33,584 nucleotides of DNA, from positions 1 to 33,584 of the forward strand of contig CALKLO010000041.1 of assembly GCA_937991945.1 (NCBI GenBank), given 5' to 3'. The notes under the pieces are model-generated. The model made no database searches. It saw nothing but the letters and a program-made list of their open reading frames with translations, and was not told the DNA's origin. Both the position numbers and the translations under genes were made by a program. Origin of the DNA: an uncultured Granulosicoccus sp. (GTDB taxonomy: Bacteria > Pseudomonadota > Gammaproteobacteria > Granulosicoccales > Granulosicoccaceae). Below, piece by piece: positions 1-8,171 of the stretch (position 1 is the stretch's first letter; every line of letters starts with the position of its first letter).

Positions 1-27
1 AAAGCTCTACAGATTGGCCTGTAAAAC

Positions 28-101
28 TGGAGGCTGAGCCCGGAGTCGAACCGAGGTAAACGGATTTGCAATCCGGTGCATAGCCACTCTGCCACTCAGC
101 C
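28..101 (-). tRNA. tRNA-Cys (GCA)
   Basis: Read on the minus strand, this 74-nt stretch folds as a complete tRNA with an encoded 3' CCA (28-30). The anticodon stem CCGGA/TCCGG closes the loop TTGCAAA, giving anticodon GCA (complement of 67-69) for cysteine. The T-loop has the usual GGTTCGACTCC form. It lies 27 nt after tRNA-Gly on the same strand, so the two are very likely cotranscribed. The order pgsA, Gly tRNA, Cys tRNA matches E. coli pgsA-glyW-cysT-leuZ; a leucine tRNA would lie just outside the window if that order continues. A weak 5-bp hairpin (8-23) follows it. Confidence 0.97.
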
Positions 102-128
102 GAGTGTAAAAACTTTCAGATCAATGTT

Positions 129-204
129 TGGAGCGGGAAACCAGGTTCGAACTGGCGACCTCGACCTTGGCAAGGTCGCGCTCTACCAACTGAGCTATTC
201 CCGC
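129..204 (-). tRNA. tRNA-Gly (GCC)
   Basis: A 76-nt minus-strand tRNA with encoded CCA (129-131). It has acceptor stem GCGGGAA/TTCCCGC, a D-arm, anticodon GCC (complement of 169-171) in the loop TTGCCAA, and the T-loop GTTCGAA. It decodes GGC/GGU glycine. It is first in a two-tRNA unit with tRNA-Cys, and its 5' end lies about 5-6 nt after the predicted start of transcription from the promoter at 217-245. Confidence 0.97.
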
Positions 205-216
205 GTCAATCCGCCT

Positions 217-245
217 ATTTTGATGGGCTAGGCTCGCGCTGTCAA
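217..245 (-). promoter_or_regulatory. Sigma-70 promoter for the tRNA-Gly/tRNA-Cys unit
   Basis: On the minus strand a perfect -35 TTGACA (240-245) is followed after exactly 17 nt by CAAAAT (217-222), which matches four of six bases of the -10 consensus. The discriminator AGGCGG is GC-rich, as is usual for stringently controlled stable-RNA promoters. The predicted start near 210 is just before the mature tRNA-Gly end. The site lies in the gap after pgsA, so the tRNAs need not depend on pgsA transcription. Confidence 0.7.
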
Positions 246-308
246 GCACCCTAGGCAACTGAATTTGCGCAATTTTGTCTTAACACTTTGCCTCAGAGCA
301 AAACTGTA

Positions 309-330
309 CAAAAAAACTACTCTATTGAGT
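309..330 (-). terminator. Possible weak terminator at the end of pgsA
   Basis: On the minus strand a short hairpin (ACTC, loop AATA, GAGT; 319-330) overlaps the pgsA stop codon and is followed directly by seven T residues (310-316). The stem is only 4 bp, so efficiency would be low. Some read-through from pgsA into the tRNAs is likely. Confidence 0.3.
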
Positions 331-880
331 CGTTTGTATCCGAAAAAGCGGCCTGCATGTAACTCACCATGGACCAGATGGTCAGCACGGTTGCGATGTA
401 AAGCGCCACCATTCCCATTTTGTATATCGGCAACCCGAACAAATCGTGAAGATATAAAAGCAAAGACAGCGAGGTTATTTGAGCCGTAGTTTTTACCTTG
501 CCCAGCCAACCGACAGCCACTTTGCCTCTCAAACCCATTTCAGCCATCCATTCTCGCAGTGCACTGATCGTAATTTCACGTCCAATAATGACAATGGCAG
601 GAATGGTCAGCCACGGGCTATTATCAAATTCAACGATAAGGATGAGCACAGTGGCCACCATGAGTTTGTCAGCCACTGGGTCCAAAAAGGCACCAAAGCG
701 GCTCTCAACTCCCCATAGGCGAGCTAAATAGCCATCTAGCCAGTCTGTTATGCCGGCGACAACAAAAATAAAGCAGCTCAACGGGCGTGCCCACGAATAA
801 TCCAGATAGAACACCACCACAATCACGGGCAGCAACCCAATACGCAGCAACGTCAGCCAAGTTGGCAGATTGTTTCTCAT
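317..880 (-). CDS. pgsA: CDP-diacylglycerol--glycerol-3-phosphate 3-phosphatidyltransferase
   Basis: PgsA makes phosphatidylglycerol phosphate from CDP-diacylglycerol and glycerol 3-phosphate in the inner membrane, the committed step to phosphatidylglycerol and cardiolipin. The 187-residue protein has the usual length and several hydrophobic helices. The CDP-alcohol phosphotransferase signature DGx2ARx8Gx3Dx3D is complete: D49, G50, A53, R54, G63, D67, D71. The ATG lies 6 nt after the uvrC stop, so translation is probably coupled to uvrC. Its downstream partner pgpA, which removes the phosphate, is also in this window at 6951-7427 but in another unit. Gene order uvrY-uvrC-pgsA-tRNA is as in E. 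coli. Confidence 0.96.
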   Translation of the reverse strand: MRNNLPTWLTLLRIGLLPVIVVVFYLDYSWARPLSCFIFVVAGITDWLDGYLARLWGVESRFGAFLDPVADKLMVATVLILIVEFDNSPWLTIPAIVIIGREITISALREWMAEMGLRGKVAVGWLGKVKTTAQITSLSLLLYLHDLFGLPIYKMGMVALYIATVLTIWSMVSYMQAAFSDTNDSIE

Positions 881-886
881 TAAAAG

Positions 887-2758
887 TTAACTCTTTAAAA
901 CGCGATTGGGGTGTAGCTCATCATAAACCTTAGCAGCCAGGTCCGAACTAATACCAGGCACAGAGGATATATCCTCTACTCCGGCTTTCTGCAAGTGGCG
1001 TAGACCACCAAAGTGCGTCAACAACTGTTTCCGACGCTTTGGGCCCATACCCTTAATATCTTCCAACACGGACTGTTGGCGCTTCTTTGCTCGTTTTCCG
1101 CGGTGTCCAGTAATGGCAAACCGATGCGCCTCGTCACGAATCTGCTGTATGAGCAAAAGCGCTGGAGAGTCAGACGTTAGCTGCTTTTCCATCTGCCCGC
1201 CGTCTATTTCATCACGACATAGAATCAACGTCTCATCCCCTGGCCGCCGATCTGGCCCCTTGGAGACACCGACAACCTGTACAGAATCTATCTGCAACTC
1301 TGTCATAACGTCCAGCGCCACACTGATTTGGCCTTTGCCTCCATCAATAAACAAGATGTCGGGCAAATCGCGCTGCTCTTTAAGCAAACGAGTATATCGA
1401 CGTGTGAGCGCCTGACGCATTGCCGCATAGTCATCGCCAGGTGTAATGTCTTCAATATTAAATTTACGATAATCAGACTTCAACGCACCCTCGGCATTAA
1501 ACACCACACAGGATGCCACCGTCGCCTCACCCATGGTGTGCGAAATATCAAAGCATTCCATACGGCTCGGAGCGTCATCTAGATCGACTAATTCTCTCAC
1601 CGCCTCCAACCGAGCAGCCATACCCGAACGCGATGCCAGTCGTGTTGCCAAACCTATTTCTGCATTGGTAATAGCAAGTGTCTGTAGCTTAGCCCTCTCC
1701 CCTCGCACGCTGTTTACAACGCTGACATTCGAACCAAGGCGCTGCGTGAACACCTCTTGCAACACGGCTGCATCCTCAACAGGTTCACTGCAAATAATCT
1801 CTTTAGGTAAGTCGTGCTGTAAGTAGAACTGAGCGAGAAAGGCATTTAAAATTTCGGCGTTTGTACTGCCGACAGGGGTGGCAGGGTAAAACGCTTTGTT
1901 GCCTAAATTGATGCCATTGCGGATGAAAAACACCTGAACACAACTCTGCCCACCCTTGGTGATAGCAGCAACGTAATCGGCATTGCCTTCGTTGTTCATA
2001 TCACCCGACAAATCGGATACCGCCTTTAAGCTTCCAATTTGATCTCGTAACCTAGCCGCTGATTCAAAATCTAGCACCTCACTAGCCGCTTCCATTCGCT
2101 GCGCTAAATTCTTCACGACGTCTTGTGTTTTACCTTCGAGCACGCGAGTGGTCATTTCAACATCACTGCGATAATCCTCGCTGCTGATTTTGCCAACACA
2201 CGGAGCGGAACAACGCTTTATTTGATACTGCAAGCAGGGTCTTGAACGGTTTTTAAAATAACTGTCTTCACATTGGCGCACATTAAATAGCTTTTGCACC
2301 AAACGCAGAGAGCGCTTAACCGAGCTAGCACTAGGATACGGCCCAATGTACTTACCCTTAGCCTTTCGAGCGCCACGCTGGTAACTCAAGCGCGGGTATT
2401 CCGCTGTACTTGAGATAAATATATACGGGTAACTCTTATCATCGCGCAGCACCACGTTATAGCGCGGACGATGCTCTTTGATTAAATTATGCTCGAGCAA
2501 TAACGCTTCGGCAGCACTAGCCGTAACGGTTGTCTGCACGTTTGCTATGTGCGACACCAATGCCTGTGTCTTGCGGTTATCCAGCGTTTTTTGAAAGTAG
2601 CTGGACAAGCGGTTTTTTAAGTTACTCGCCTTACCCACATAAATGATTTCTTCATGGGCATTGAACATTCGGTACACGCCTGGGCGCGTTGTAACCGTGC
2701 GCATAAAAGCTACGACATCAAATTCAGGCGTTTGCTCCGGCGGTAGATTTTCTGACAT
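887..2758 (-). CDS. uvrC: UvrABC system protein C (excinuclease subunit C)
   Basis: UvrC makes both incisions around a bulky lesion in nucleotide excision repair after UvrA/UvrB loading. The 623-residue product has the family's normal length and domain order. An N-terminal GIY-YIG nuclease covers residues about 24-105, with GVYRMF and YVGKA visible. A cysteine-containing segment lies near 150-190, followed by a UVR/UvrB-binding helix pair near 205-245 (FESAARLRDQI). The RNase H-like 5' nuclease domain follows (MECFDISH, DGGKGQ), and tandem helix-hairpin-helix motifs end the protein (IKGMGPKRRKQLL, VPGIS). It sits 21 nt after uvrY and 6 nt before pgsA, which indicates an operon. Confidence 0.98.
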   Translation of the reverse strand: MSENLPPEQTPEFDVVAFMRTVTTRPGVYRMFNAHEEIIYVGKASNLKNRLSSYFQKTLDNRKTQALVSHIANVQTTVTASAAEALLLEHNLIKEHRPRYNVVLRDDKSYPYIFISSTAEYPRLSYQRGARKAKGKYIGPYPSASSVKRSLRLVQKLFNVRQCEDSYFKNRSRPCLQYQIKRCSAPCVGKISSEDYRSDVEMTTRVLEGKTQDVVKNLAQRMEAASEVLDFESAARLRDQIGSLKAVSDLSGDMNNEGNADYVAAITKGGQSCVQVFFIRNGINLGNKAFYPATPVGSTNAEILNAFLAQFYLQHDLPKEIICSEPVEDAAVLQEVFTQRLGSNVSVVNSVRGERAKLQTLAITNAEIGLATRLASRSGMAARLEAVRELVDLDDAPSRMECFDISHTMGEATVASCVVFNAEGALKSDYRKFNIEDITPGDDYAAMRQALTRRYTRLLKEQRDLPDILFIDGGKGQISVALDVMTELQIDSVQVVGVSKGPDRRPGDETLILCRDEIDGGQMEKQLTSDSPALLLIQQIRDEAHRFAITGHRGKRAKKRQQSVLEDIKGMGPKRRKQLLTHFGGLRHLQKAGVEDISSVPGISSDLAAKVYDELHPNRVLKS

Positions 2759-2779
2759 GCGACTAGCCTCTTGTAATGG

Positions 2780-3421
2780 TTAGTCTTCGTTCCATTTATC
2801 AAACCGAATAGCAAGTCGAACTAGCTCAGCGGTATTTTTCACGCGCATCTTTTCAAAAGCACGAGTGCGATGGGTACTGACTGTTTTTTCACTGATGTGC
2901 AGATCAGCCGATATTTGTCTATTACGCTGGCCTTGTAACAACAGTTGGACGATTTCTAGTTCTCGTGATGTTAGACGTTCAAACGGGTCAGAGTCATCAC
3001 CACGCAACGCATCTATAGCAAATCGTTGAGCGACATCTGGCGACAGATACTGTTCACCGGACATAACCATTCGCATGGCTTTCTCAATTTCTCGAGCATC
3101 GCTGCCTTTACTAACATAACCCCGGACACCTGCATTGAGTAACTTACGGATAAGCTCAGGTTCAAGTCTGCCAGTGACCATAATGATTCGGCTATTGGGT
3201 GCAAGCGTAATTAAACGTTCTGACGCTTCCAGCCCGCTCATGCCAGGCAGATTAACGTCCATGAGTATTAGGTTGTATTGCGTGGTGGTTGCTAGCTCTA
3301 AGGCAATTTCTGCCGAGCTTGCTTCGTGAATACACTCAATATCAGGGTTGTCTTCTAAAAGACGTCGCATGCCAGAGCGCACAAGCTCATGATCATCAAC
3401 TACCAGTACTTTCATTTGCAT
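2780..3421 (-). CDS. uvrY: UvrY/GacA-type response regulator
   Basis: A NarL/FixJ-type two-component response regulator, expected partner of a BarA/GacS hybrid kinase and activator of small regulatory RNAs that titrate CsrA/RsmA. The receiver domain (about 3-120) has the acidic pair DD at 9-10, phospho-acceptor D55 in LILMDVNLPG, and a lysine in the YVSKG motif. The C-terminal LuxR-type helix-turn-helix (about 145-205) includes LTSRELEIVQLLLQG and ISEKTVSTHR. I chose the ATG at 3421 (213 residues) because GAGG lies 9 nt upstream; a second ATG two codons later is possible, and a TTG at 3445 would give a longer form. Placement next to uvrC is the classic gammaproteobacterial arrangement. BarA/GacS is not in this window. 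Confidence 0.93.
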   Translation of the reverse strand: MQMKVLVVDDHELVRSGMRRLLEDNPDIECIHEASSAEIALELATTTQYNLILMDVNLPGMSGLEASERLITLAPNSRIIMVTGRLEPELIRKLLNAGVRGYVSKGSDAREIEKAMRMVMSGEQYLSPDVAQRFAIDALRGDDSDPFERLTSRELEIVQLLLQGQRNRQISADLHISEKTVSTHRTRAFEKMRVKNTAELVRLAIRFDKWNED

Positions 3422-3445
3422 GGGACAGCACCTCGACTCAACCAA

Positions 3446-4417
3446 CTACCAGCTTACAAGTGCAGAACCCCAGGTAAATCCGCCACCGAAGCCTTCCATA
3501 AGTATGGTGTCCCCAGCACGAATTCGGCCATCTCTAACGGCCACGTCTAAGGCTAACGGGATAGAAGCTGCCGATGTATTACCATGTTTGGCTACCGTTT
3601 GAACGACTTTGTCCATCGGCATGCCCAGCTTTTTGGCCGTGGCTGCAATAATTCGTGAGTTTGCCTGATGCGGCACTAGCCAGTCGATATCTGACTTTTG
3701 CATTTGATTCGCCTCAAGCGTTTCATCAACAATGCGGCCTAATGTTTTTACTGCCATACGGAATACATCACTGCCCGCCATTTCGACGAACGCAGTACCG
3801 CCCTGCACGGCCGCTAAATTATTTGACACACCTTTAGGCACTTGCAGCAGTGAGGCGTAGTCACCATCGGCGTGTATATGCGTAGACAAAATGCCTGGGG
3901 CATTATCACGCGTGAGCACGACAGCCCCTGCACCATCACCAAATAGTACGCAAGTGTTTCTATCCGTCCAATCGATGATGCGCGAGAACGTTTCCGCACC
4001 GACTACCAGCGCATTCTTTGCAGCCCCAGTTCGCATGAATTGATCAGCTACTGACAGTGCGTAAACAAAGCCCGTACACACAGCCTGAATATCAAACGCT
4101 GGACACCCGTGTATATCAAGCCGGCTTTGCAGCAAGCATGCAGTACTGGGGAACACTTGATCAGCGGTCGTGGTAGCGACAATAATTAAATCGATGTCGG
4201 AATAGGCAATGCCTGCAGCTTCTAATGCACGTCGAGACGCTTGCTCTGCTAAATCCAAGGTGAATTCACCTTCAGCGGCAATGTGCCTCTGCTCGATACC
4301 GGTACGTTCGCGTATCCATGCATCGTTGGTTTCTACCGTCTTTTCCAAGTCAGCGTTGGTGACAACGTTTTCTGGAAGGTAACTACCTGTACCAATAATG
4401 CGAGAAAAATGAGTCAT
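3446..4417 (-). CDS. fabH: 3-oxoacyl-[acyl-carrier-protein] synthase III
   Basis: FabH starts fatty acid synthesis by condensing an acyl-CoA primer with malonyl-ACP. The 323-residue product is full length and has the thiolase fold. The catalytic triad is visible: C114 in AVCTGF, H250 in VPHQAN, and N280 in KHGNTSAAS. The GDGAGAVVL and [12 protein letters not shown] glycine-rich motifs are also present. It follows plsX by 18 nt. Unusually, the next gene is uvrY rather than fabD/fabG/acpP, so the fab cluster is split in this genome. Confidence 0.97.
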   Translation of the reverse strand: MTHFSRIIGTGSYLPENVVTNADLEKTVETNDAWIRERTGIEQRHIAAEGEFTLDLAEQASRRALEAAGIAYSDIDLIIVATTTADQVFPSTACLLQSRLDIHGCPAFDIQAVCTGFVYALSVADQFMRTGAAKNALVVGAETFSRIIDWTDRNTCVLFGDGAGAVVLTRDNAPGILSTHIHADGDYASLLQVPKGVSNNLAAVQGGTAFVEMAGSDVFRMAVKTLGRIVDETLEANQMQKSDIDWLVPHQANSRIIAATAKKLGMPMDKVVQTVAKHGNTSAASIPLALDVAVRDGRIRAGDTILMEGFGGGFTWGSALVSW

Positions 4418-4435
4418 GATTCGTGGTCAGCGAAG

Positions 4436-5452
4436 TTAGGCCGCGCTTAGTGTCTCTTCTAGACGTTCGGCAATCATGGAAGGCACATTATGGCCGATTT
4501 CTAACAAGGCGATATTAATAGCATTGGCAAACGCCACTGCATCTGCACCGCCATGACTTTTTACAACAACGCCTTGCAAGCCAAGAAAGCTTGCTCCGTT
4601 ATACCGACGAGGATCGATGCGGTTACCAAACGCCTGCAAAACAGGTTTTGCTAACAATCCAATGAGTTTATTAACGAGAGTGCGTTTGAACTCTTCCTTG
4701 ATGTAGTGAGAAACCATCTTCGCTACGCCTTCACTGGTTTTTAACGACACATTGCCGACAAAACCATCACAGACCACGACATCGACCTTATCAGTGTAAA
4801 TGTCATTGCCTTCGACGAAGCCAATATAGTTGAGCCCACTATTCGCCAACAACGGTGCTGCAAGTTTTACTTGCTCGTTGCCTTTGATATCTTCAGAGCC
4901 AATATTGAGTAGTCCTACTCGGGGCTTAGCAACGCCATCTACCGCCTCAGCCAAAATGGACCCCATGAGCGCGAACTGATGCAAATGCTCCGCGGAGCTA
5001 TCGACGTTTGCGCCCAAATCTAGCATGTGGGTATGGCCGTCTATGGCAGGAATGATGGCCGAAATAGCAGGCCTATCGATACCGCGTACGGTCTTTAAAA
5101 CAAACCGGCTAATAGCCATCAGAGCACCGGTATTGCCTGCACTGACGCACGCATCGGCTGCCCCCTCTTTGACTAAATTGACAGCCAAACGCATGGACGA
5201 TTTTTTCTTGGAACGAAGCGCAACAGCTGCGCTATCGTCCATGGTCACCACTTCAGAAGATGCCACGATGGAATAACGGTCTTGGGGCAAAGCGTCCTGC
5301 CCAATACAGCTCATTATTTTATCGGGGTCACCGACCAGTGTCAGGTGGACGTCGTCGCGCTCTTTAATAACTGCGCGAACAGCATCCACAATGACGGCGG
5401 TGCCACCGTCGCCGCTCATAGCATCAATGGCGACGGTTAACATGCGAGACAT
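4436..5452 (-). CDS. plsX: Phosphate acyltransferase PlsX
   Basis: PlsX converts acyl-ACP to acyl-phosphate, the donor for PlsY in phospholipid synthesis, and acts at the membrane surface. The 338-residue protein is of normal length. It begins with the family motif VAIDAMSGDGG and contains GANVDSSAEHL, SAGNTGALM and VVCDGFVGNV. An alternative ATG lies three codons downstream of the chosen one. It lies between rpmF and fabH on the same strand, the widely conserved rpmF-plsX-fabH order, which ties membrane synthesis to ribosome production. Confidence 0.97.
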   Translation of the reverse strand: MSRMLTVAIDAMSGDGGTAVIVDAVRAVIKERDDVHLTLVGDPDKIMSCIGQDALPQDRYSIVASSEVVTMDDSAAVALRSKKKSSMRLAVNLVKEGAADACVSAGNTGALMAISRFVLKTVRGIDRPAISAIIPAIDGHTHMLDLGANVDSSAEHLHQFALMGSILAEAVDGVAKPRVGLLNIGSEDIKGNEQVKLAAPLLANSGLNYIGFVEGNDIYTDKVDVVVCDGFVGNVSLKTSEGVAKMVSHYIKEEFKRTLVNKLIGLLAKPVLQAFGNRIDPRRYNGASFLGLQGVVVKSHGGADAVAFANAINIALLEIGHNVPSMIAERLEETLSAA

Positions 5453-5511
5453 GCAGCTCGAGATTCACTCACAAATGGGTGCAAGCTAAAGCATGTGCGC
5501 ATAAAAATGAC

Positions 5512-5706
5512 TTACTCGTCGTCGTCTAGCTCTTCAGGAGTTTCAACAACTTGGTTACCACGGTAGAAACCGTCTGCCGTGATGTGGTGCCGGCGATGCA
5601 GCTCACCCGTAGTCGGGTCAGTTGACAGTGTTGGGTTCTTCAGAGAATCGTGTGAACGACGCATGCCACGACGTGAAGGTGTCTTGCGGCTCTTTTGGAC
5701 GGCCAT
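5512..5706 (-). CDS. rpmF: 50S ribosomal protein L32
   Basis: A 64-residue basic protein of the large ribosomal subunit. The N-terminus [21 protein letters not shown] is the L32 signature up to residue 20. It is the cysteine-free form, without the zinc-binding CxxC pairs seen in some bacteria. The acidic C-terminal tail (EELDDDE) makes it slightly longer than the E. coli protein. It lies 21 nt after yceD and 59 nt before plsX, as in most gammaproteobacteria. Confidence 0.97.
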   Translation of the reverse strand: MAVQKSRKTPSRRGMRRSHDSLKNPTLSTDPTTGELHRRHHITADGFYRGNQVVETPEELDDDE

Positions 5707-5727
5707 TACGTTATATCCGTTAAGTGT

Positions 5728-6246
5728 TTAATGTAAATTCAAATTCTTCAGTGCTTCAAAAGGGTTTTTAGTCCCTTCTTCAACGTCAGCGGGTAAATCA
5801 CCAAATTCAGTCTGGTGCATTTCACACGTTGTCATATCACTGTGCTTAGGTATATCCGGTATGTGCAGGATCACTTCGTCTTCAAATAGATCGACGACGT
5901 GAATCTGACCTTTTTCATCAAGTACTACTGGGTCTAGCTCTTTCGGTAATTCACTGGCCTTTTCTTCATTATCAACAAAAACCAATTCGAACGGCTCGCT
6001 AATATCGACATGCATCGAGTTCAGGCATCGCTGGCATTGCAGCGTAAACCGCGTGCTTATGCGACCGCTAATCAGAATATGACGCGTGCGGCGCGAAAAC
6101 AATGCAGTAACCTGTACGTCGTTGTCTGCAGATGAGACGATACTGCTTAACCGAGCCATCTGGCTCTGCGGCAGCACCAGTTCAAAACGGGTTCCGTCGC
6201 GGGCTAGTAAATCGGGATTGAATCGTTGAGGAAGTGCCTTGACCAT
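5728..6246 (-). CDS. yceD: YceD family protein (DUF177), 23S rRNA accumulation protein
   Basis: A DUF177/YceD protein, the conserved partner of rpmF, linked by family knowledge to 23S rRNA accumulation; its biochemical role is unknown. It keeps the central CQRCLN motif and a second cysteine in TCEMHQTEFGDLP near the C-terminus. I chose the ATG at 6246 (172 residues) because that matches the family's usual length and start (MVKALPQRF). An upstream ATG at 6300 would overlap the divergent maf gene. The 32-bp gap to maf must hold the start signals for both genes. Confidence 0.9.
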   Translation of the reverse strand: MVKALPQRFNPDLLARDGTRFELVLPQSQMARLSSIVSSADNDVQVTALFSRRTRHILISGRISTRFTLQCQRCLNSMHVDISEPFELVFVDNEEKASELPKELDPVVLDEKGQIHVVDLFEDEVILHIPDIPKHSDMTTCEMHQTEFGDLPADVEEGTKNPFEALKNLNLH

Positions 6247-6278
6247 AACCCGCGAATGATAAAGAAAGGAGCTAGTTC

Positions 6279-6875
6279 TTGCAAGTGCTTGTTCTCGCAT
6301 CAGGATCACAATATCGCGCAGAATTGCTCAATAGGCTCAACCGCCCTTTTCAGCAGTTCTCTCCAAACGTCGATGAGTCCCCTAAATCGGCCGAATCCGC
6401 CCCTGATTTAGCCACCAGGCTGGCTAAAACGAAGTCGGAGGCCCCTCTTTTGAACGATTTTGTGGGGAATTTACCCAATTCAGCCATTGTAATCGCTTCA
6501 GACCAAGTCGCAGCCGTAGACGACAAATTTTTAGGCAAACCAGGCACTTTGGAGCAGGCTTCCAAGCAATTGTGCGCCATGCGAGGCAAAACAGTCTCCT
6601 TTTACACCGCTCTCTATCTGCGAAACACCGCCAATGACCACTATTTTTCAGCGCTGGACGTCACGACGGCCACGCTCAGAGCGCTCGAGCTTGATGAAAT
6701 AGAACGCTATCTGATTGCCGACAACCCAATAGATTGCGCCGGAAGCTTCAAAGTGGAGTCTTTGGGCATCAGCTTATTCGAGCGTATTGAAAGCTCAGAC
6801 CCAACTGCGTTGGTAGGTCTTCCGATGATTCAGCTATGCAAAGGTTTGCGGCGGTTTGGCCTAAACGTGCCCTAA
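6279..6875 (+). CDS. maf: Maf/YceF family nucleotide pyrophosphatase
   Basis: A Maf-family nucleoside triphosphate pyrophosphatase of the YceF type, a subfamily that in E. coli hydrolyses 7-methyl-GTP (house-cleaning). The 198-residue product has the family motifs LASGSQYRAELL at the N-terminus, the catalytic region ASDQVAA with D75, GKPGT, and the C-terminal CAGSFKVE and VGLPM. The start is TTG at 6279: a good AGGAG (6267-6271) lies 7 nt upstream and homologues begin at this point. It is divergent from yceD, as in E. coli. Confidence 0.94.
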   Translation: MQVLVLASGSQYRAELLNRLNRPFQQFSPNVDESPKSAESAPDLATRLAKTKSEAPLLNDFVGNLPNSAIVIASDQVAAVDDKFLGKPGTLEQASKQLCAMRGKTVSFYTALYLRNTANDHYFSALDVTTATLRALELDEIERYLIADNPIDCAGSFKVESLGISLFERIESSDPTALVGLPMIQLCKGLRRFGLNVP

Positions 6876-6935
6876 CGAGCTGAACGGGCATTTTAGAGAG
6901 GGGATACCGAGGCTAAACAAACACGAGCCTCAAAC

Positions 6936-6950
6936 AGCACGCTAGGTGCT
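6936..6950 (-). terminator. Weak hairpin after pgpA
   Basis: A perfect 5-bp stem AGCAC/GTGCT with a 5-nt loop directly follows the pgpA stop on the minus strand and is followed by GTTTG. A second inverted repeat (GAGGCT/AGCCTC with an 11-nt loop, about 6909-6931) lies beyond it. Together they occupy the gap between the converging maf and pgpA genes. Without a T-run the termination role is only a guess. Confidence 0.3.
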
Positions 6951-7427
6951 TCAAATCAGATAAACGGCAACTTGCATAACAACAAAAGCCAGCACTCCGG
7001 CCAACACATCATCCAACATGATGCCCAAACCGCCGTGCACATTCCTATCGACCCAGCTAATGGGCCAAGGCTTAAGAATATCGAACAAGCGAAACACAGC
7101 AAAGCCTGCCACCACCCACAAAAACGTCTGGGGCACTGCTGCCATGGTAATTAAATACCCAACGACCTCATCCCACACAATACCCGGATGATCGTGAACA
7201 CCTAAGTTTTTCGCACACACATCACAACACCACACACCTAAGGCGAACAGCAGCAACACCACCACCGCATAGGCAACGAGGTTTTGGGGCATGAGAAACA
7301 AAAAAGGAATGCCCAGCAAGGTACCGAATGTGCCAGGTGCTTTGGGCGCTAAGCCCAATCCTGCGCCCAGTGCAATAAAATTAGCAGTGCCTTTAAGTGA
7401 CTCGGCTCGTAACGGGGGTTGGCTCAC
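6951..7427 (-). CDS. pgpA: Phosphatidylglycerophosphatase A
   Basis: PgpA removes the phosphate from phosphatidylglycerol phosphate, the step after PgsA, in the inner membrane. The 158-residue protein has the family motifs LAPKAPGTFGTL (residues 26-37), the acidic motif WDEVVG (D86, E87), FRLFDILKPWPI (112-123) and LDDVLAG (138-144), with four hydrophobic segments. The start is GTG at 7427, and it overlaps the nusB stop in a GTGA arrangement, so translation is coupled to nusB. The thiL gene that commonly lies between nusB and pgpA is absent. Confidence 0.95.
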   Translation of the reverse strand: MSQPPLRAESLKGTANFIALGAGLGLAPKAPGTFGTLLGIPFLFLMPQNLVAYAVVVLLLFALGVWCCDVCAKNLGVHDHPGIVWDEVVGYLITMAAVPQTFLWVVAGFAVFRLFDILKPWPISWVDRNVHGGLGIMLDDVLAGVLAFVVMQVAVYLI

Positions 7428-8068
7428 CGGCGCTTCATTTCCAACGGTCGAACTTCTGCTGCAAGCTTATCCAGCACACCATTGATGTAGCGGTGACCTT
7501 TATCAGCACCAAAGCGCTTGGTGATCTCAATGCCTTCGTTAATTACGACTCGAGCAGGGATATCCAGACACTGTGTAAGCTCGTAGGTGGCTATTCGAAG
7601 CACGGCCCGCTCTACTGGGTCTAATGAACCGATGTCCCTGTCCAACGAGGCTTTCATGGCATCGTCAACCGCTTGAGGATTATGACTAACGCCGTTAAAC
7701 AGCTGAGTAAAGTACTCAACGTCTACCCGGCTCATGTCTTGTTCTTCCATGAACTGGGTGCGCACATCATAGCTTTCGGCTGTGGAGACATCCCATTGAT
7801 ACAACGCTTGCAGTGCTCGTTCACGCGCAAACCGGCGTGACTGAGAGCGACTGACTTTTTTGACGCGCTTAGGCTTTTCAGCCTGCTCTGTATCGCCAGC
7901 TTCAGCTGGATTGTCAGGTGCCACGCCTTGAGCTAACGACGCCTCACGCATCATTTCACCGAGCGAGCGCGGCTGCTCAGTACCCGGCAATACAGGTGTT
8001 GCCTCCGAGACCGCAGCATCATCGCTAGTGGCTGGCTTAACATCTTGGGGTTGGGGAATATTCTTCAT
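7424..8068 (-). CDS. nusB: Transcription antitermination protein NusB, N-terminally extended
   Basis: NusB binds boxA RNA with NusE (S10) during antitermination of rRNA operons. The NusB domain occupies residues about 73-214: RRFARERALQALYQWD, then VERAVLRIATYEL and VINEGIEITKRFG, the usual conserved blocks. Before it is a 70-odd residue segment rich in Ala, Pro, Glu and Asp, ending in a basic stretch KPKRVKKVSRSQSRR. Typical NusB proteins are about 140-160 residues. The ATG at 8068 has no clear ribosome site; ATG codons at residues 39-40 could give a shorter form. It sits between cysS and pgpA; ribE/ribH, its common neighbours, are absent. Confidence 0.93.
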   Translation of the reverse strand: MKNIPQPQDVKPATSDDAAVSEATPVLPGTEQPRSLGEMMREASLAQGVAPDNPAEAGDTEQAEKPKRVKKVSRSQSRRFARERALQALYQWDVSTAESYDVRTQFMEEQDMSRVDVEYFTQLFNGVSHNPQAVDDAMKASLDRDIGSLDPVERAVLRIATYELTQCLDIPARVVINEGIEITKRFGADKGHRYINGVLDKLAAEVRPLEMKRR

Positions 8069-8171
8069 GGCTGGCGTACTAACTGGGTTAAAGCGAAAAG
8101 TCCAGGGTGCTCCCTGACCCCACTGCCTATCATCGCGCTTTCGGACACGAAAAGGTCAAAAAGAGCGTGCA

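Noticed and set aside
6247-6309. Longer yceD starting upstream of 6246
   Set aside because: The extra N-terminal residues overlap the divergent maf start region and exceed the usual YceD length.
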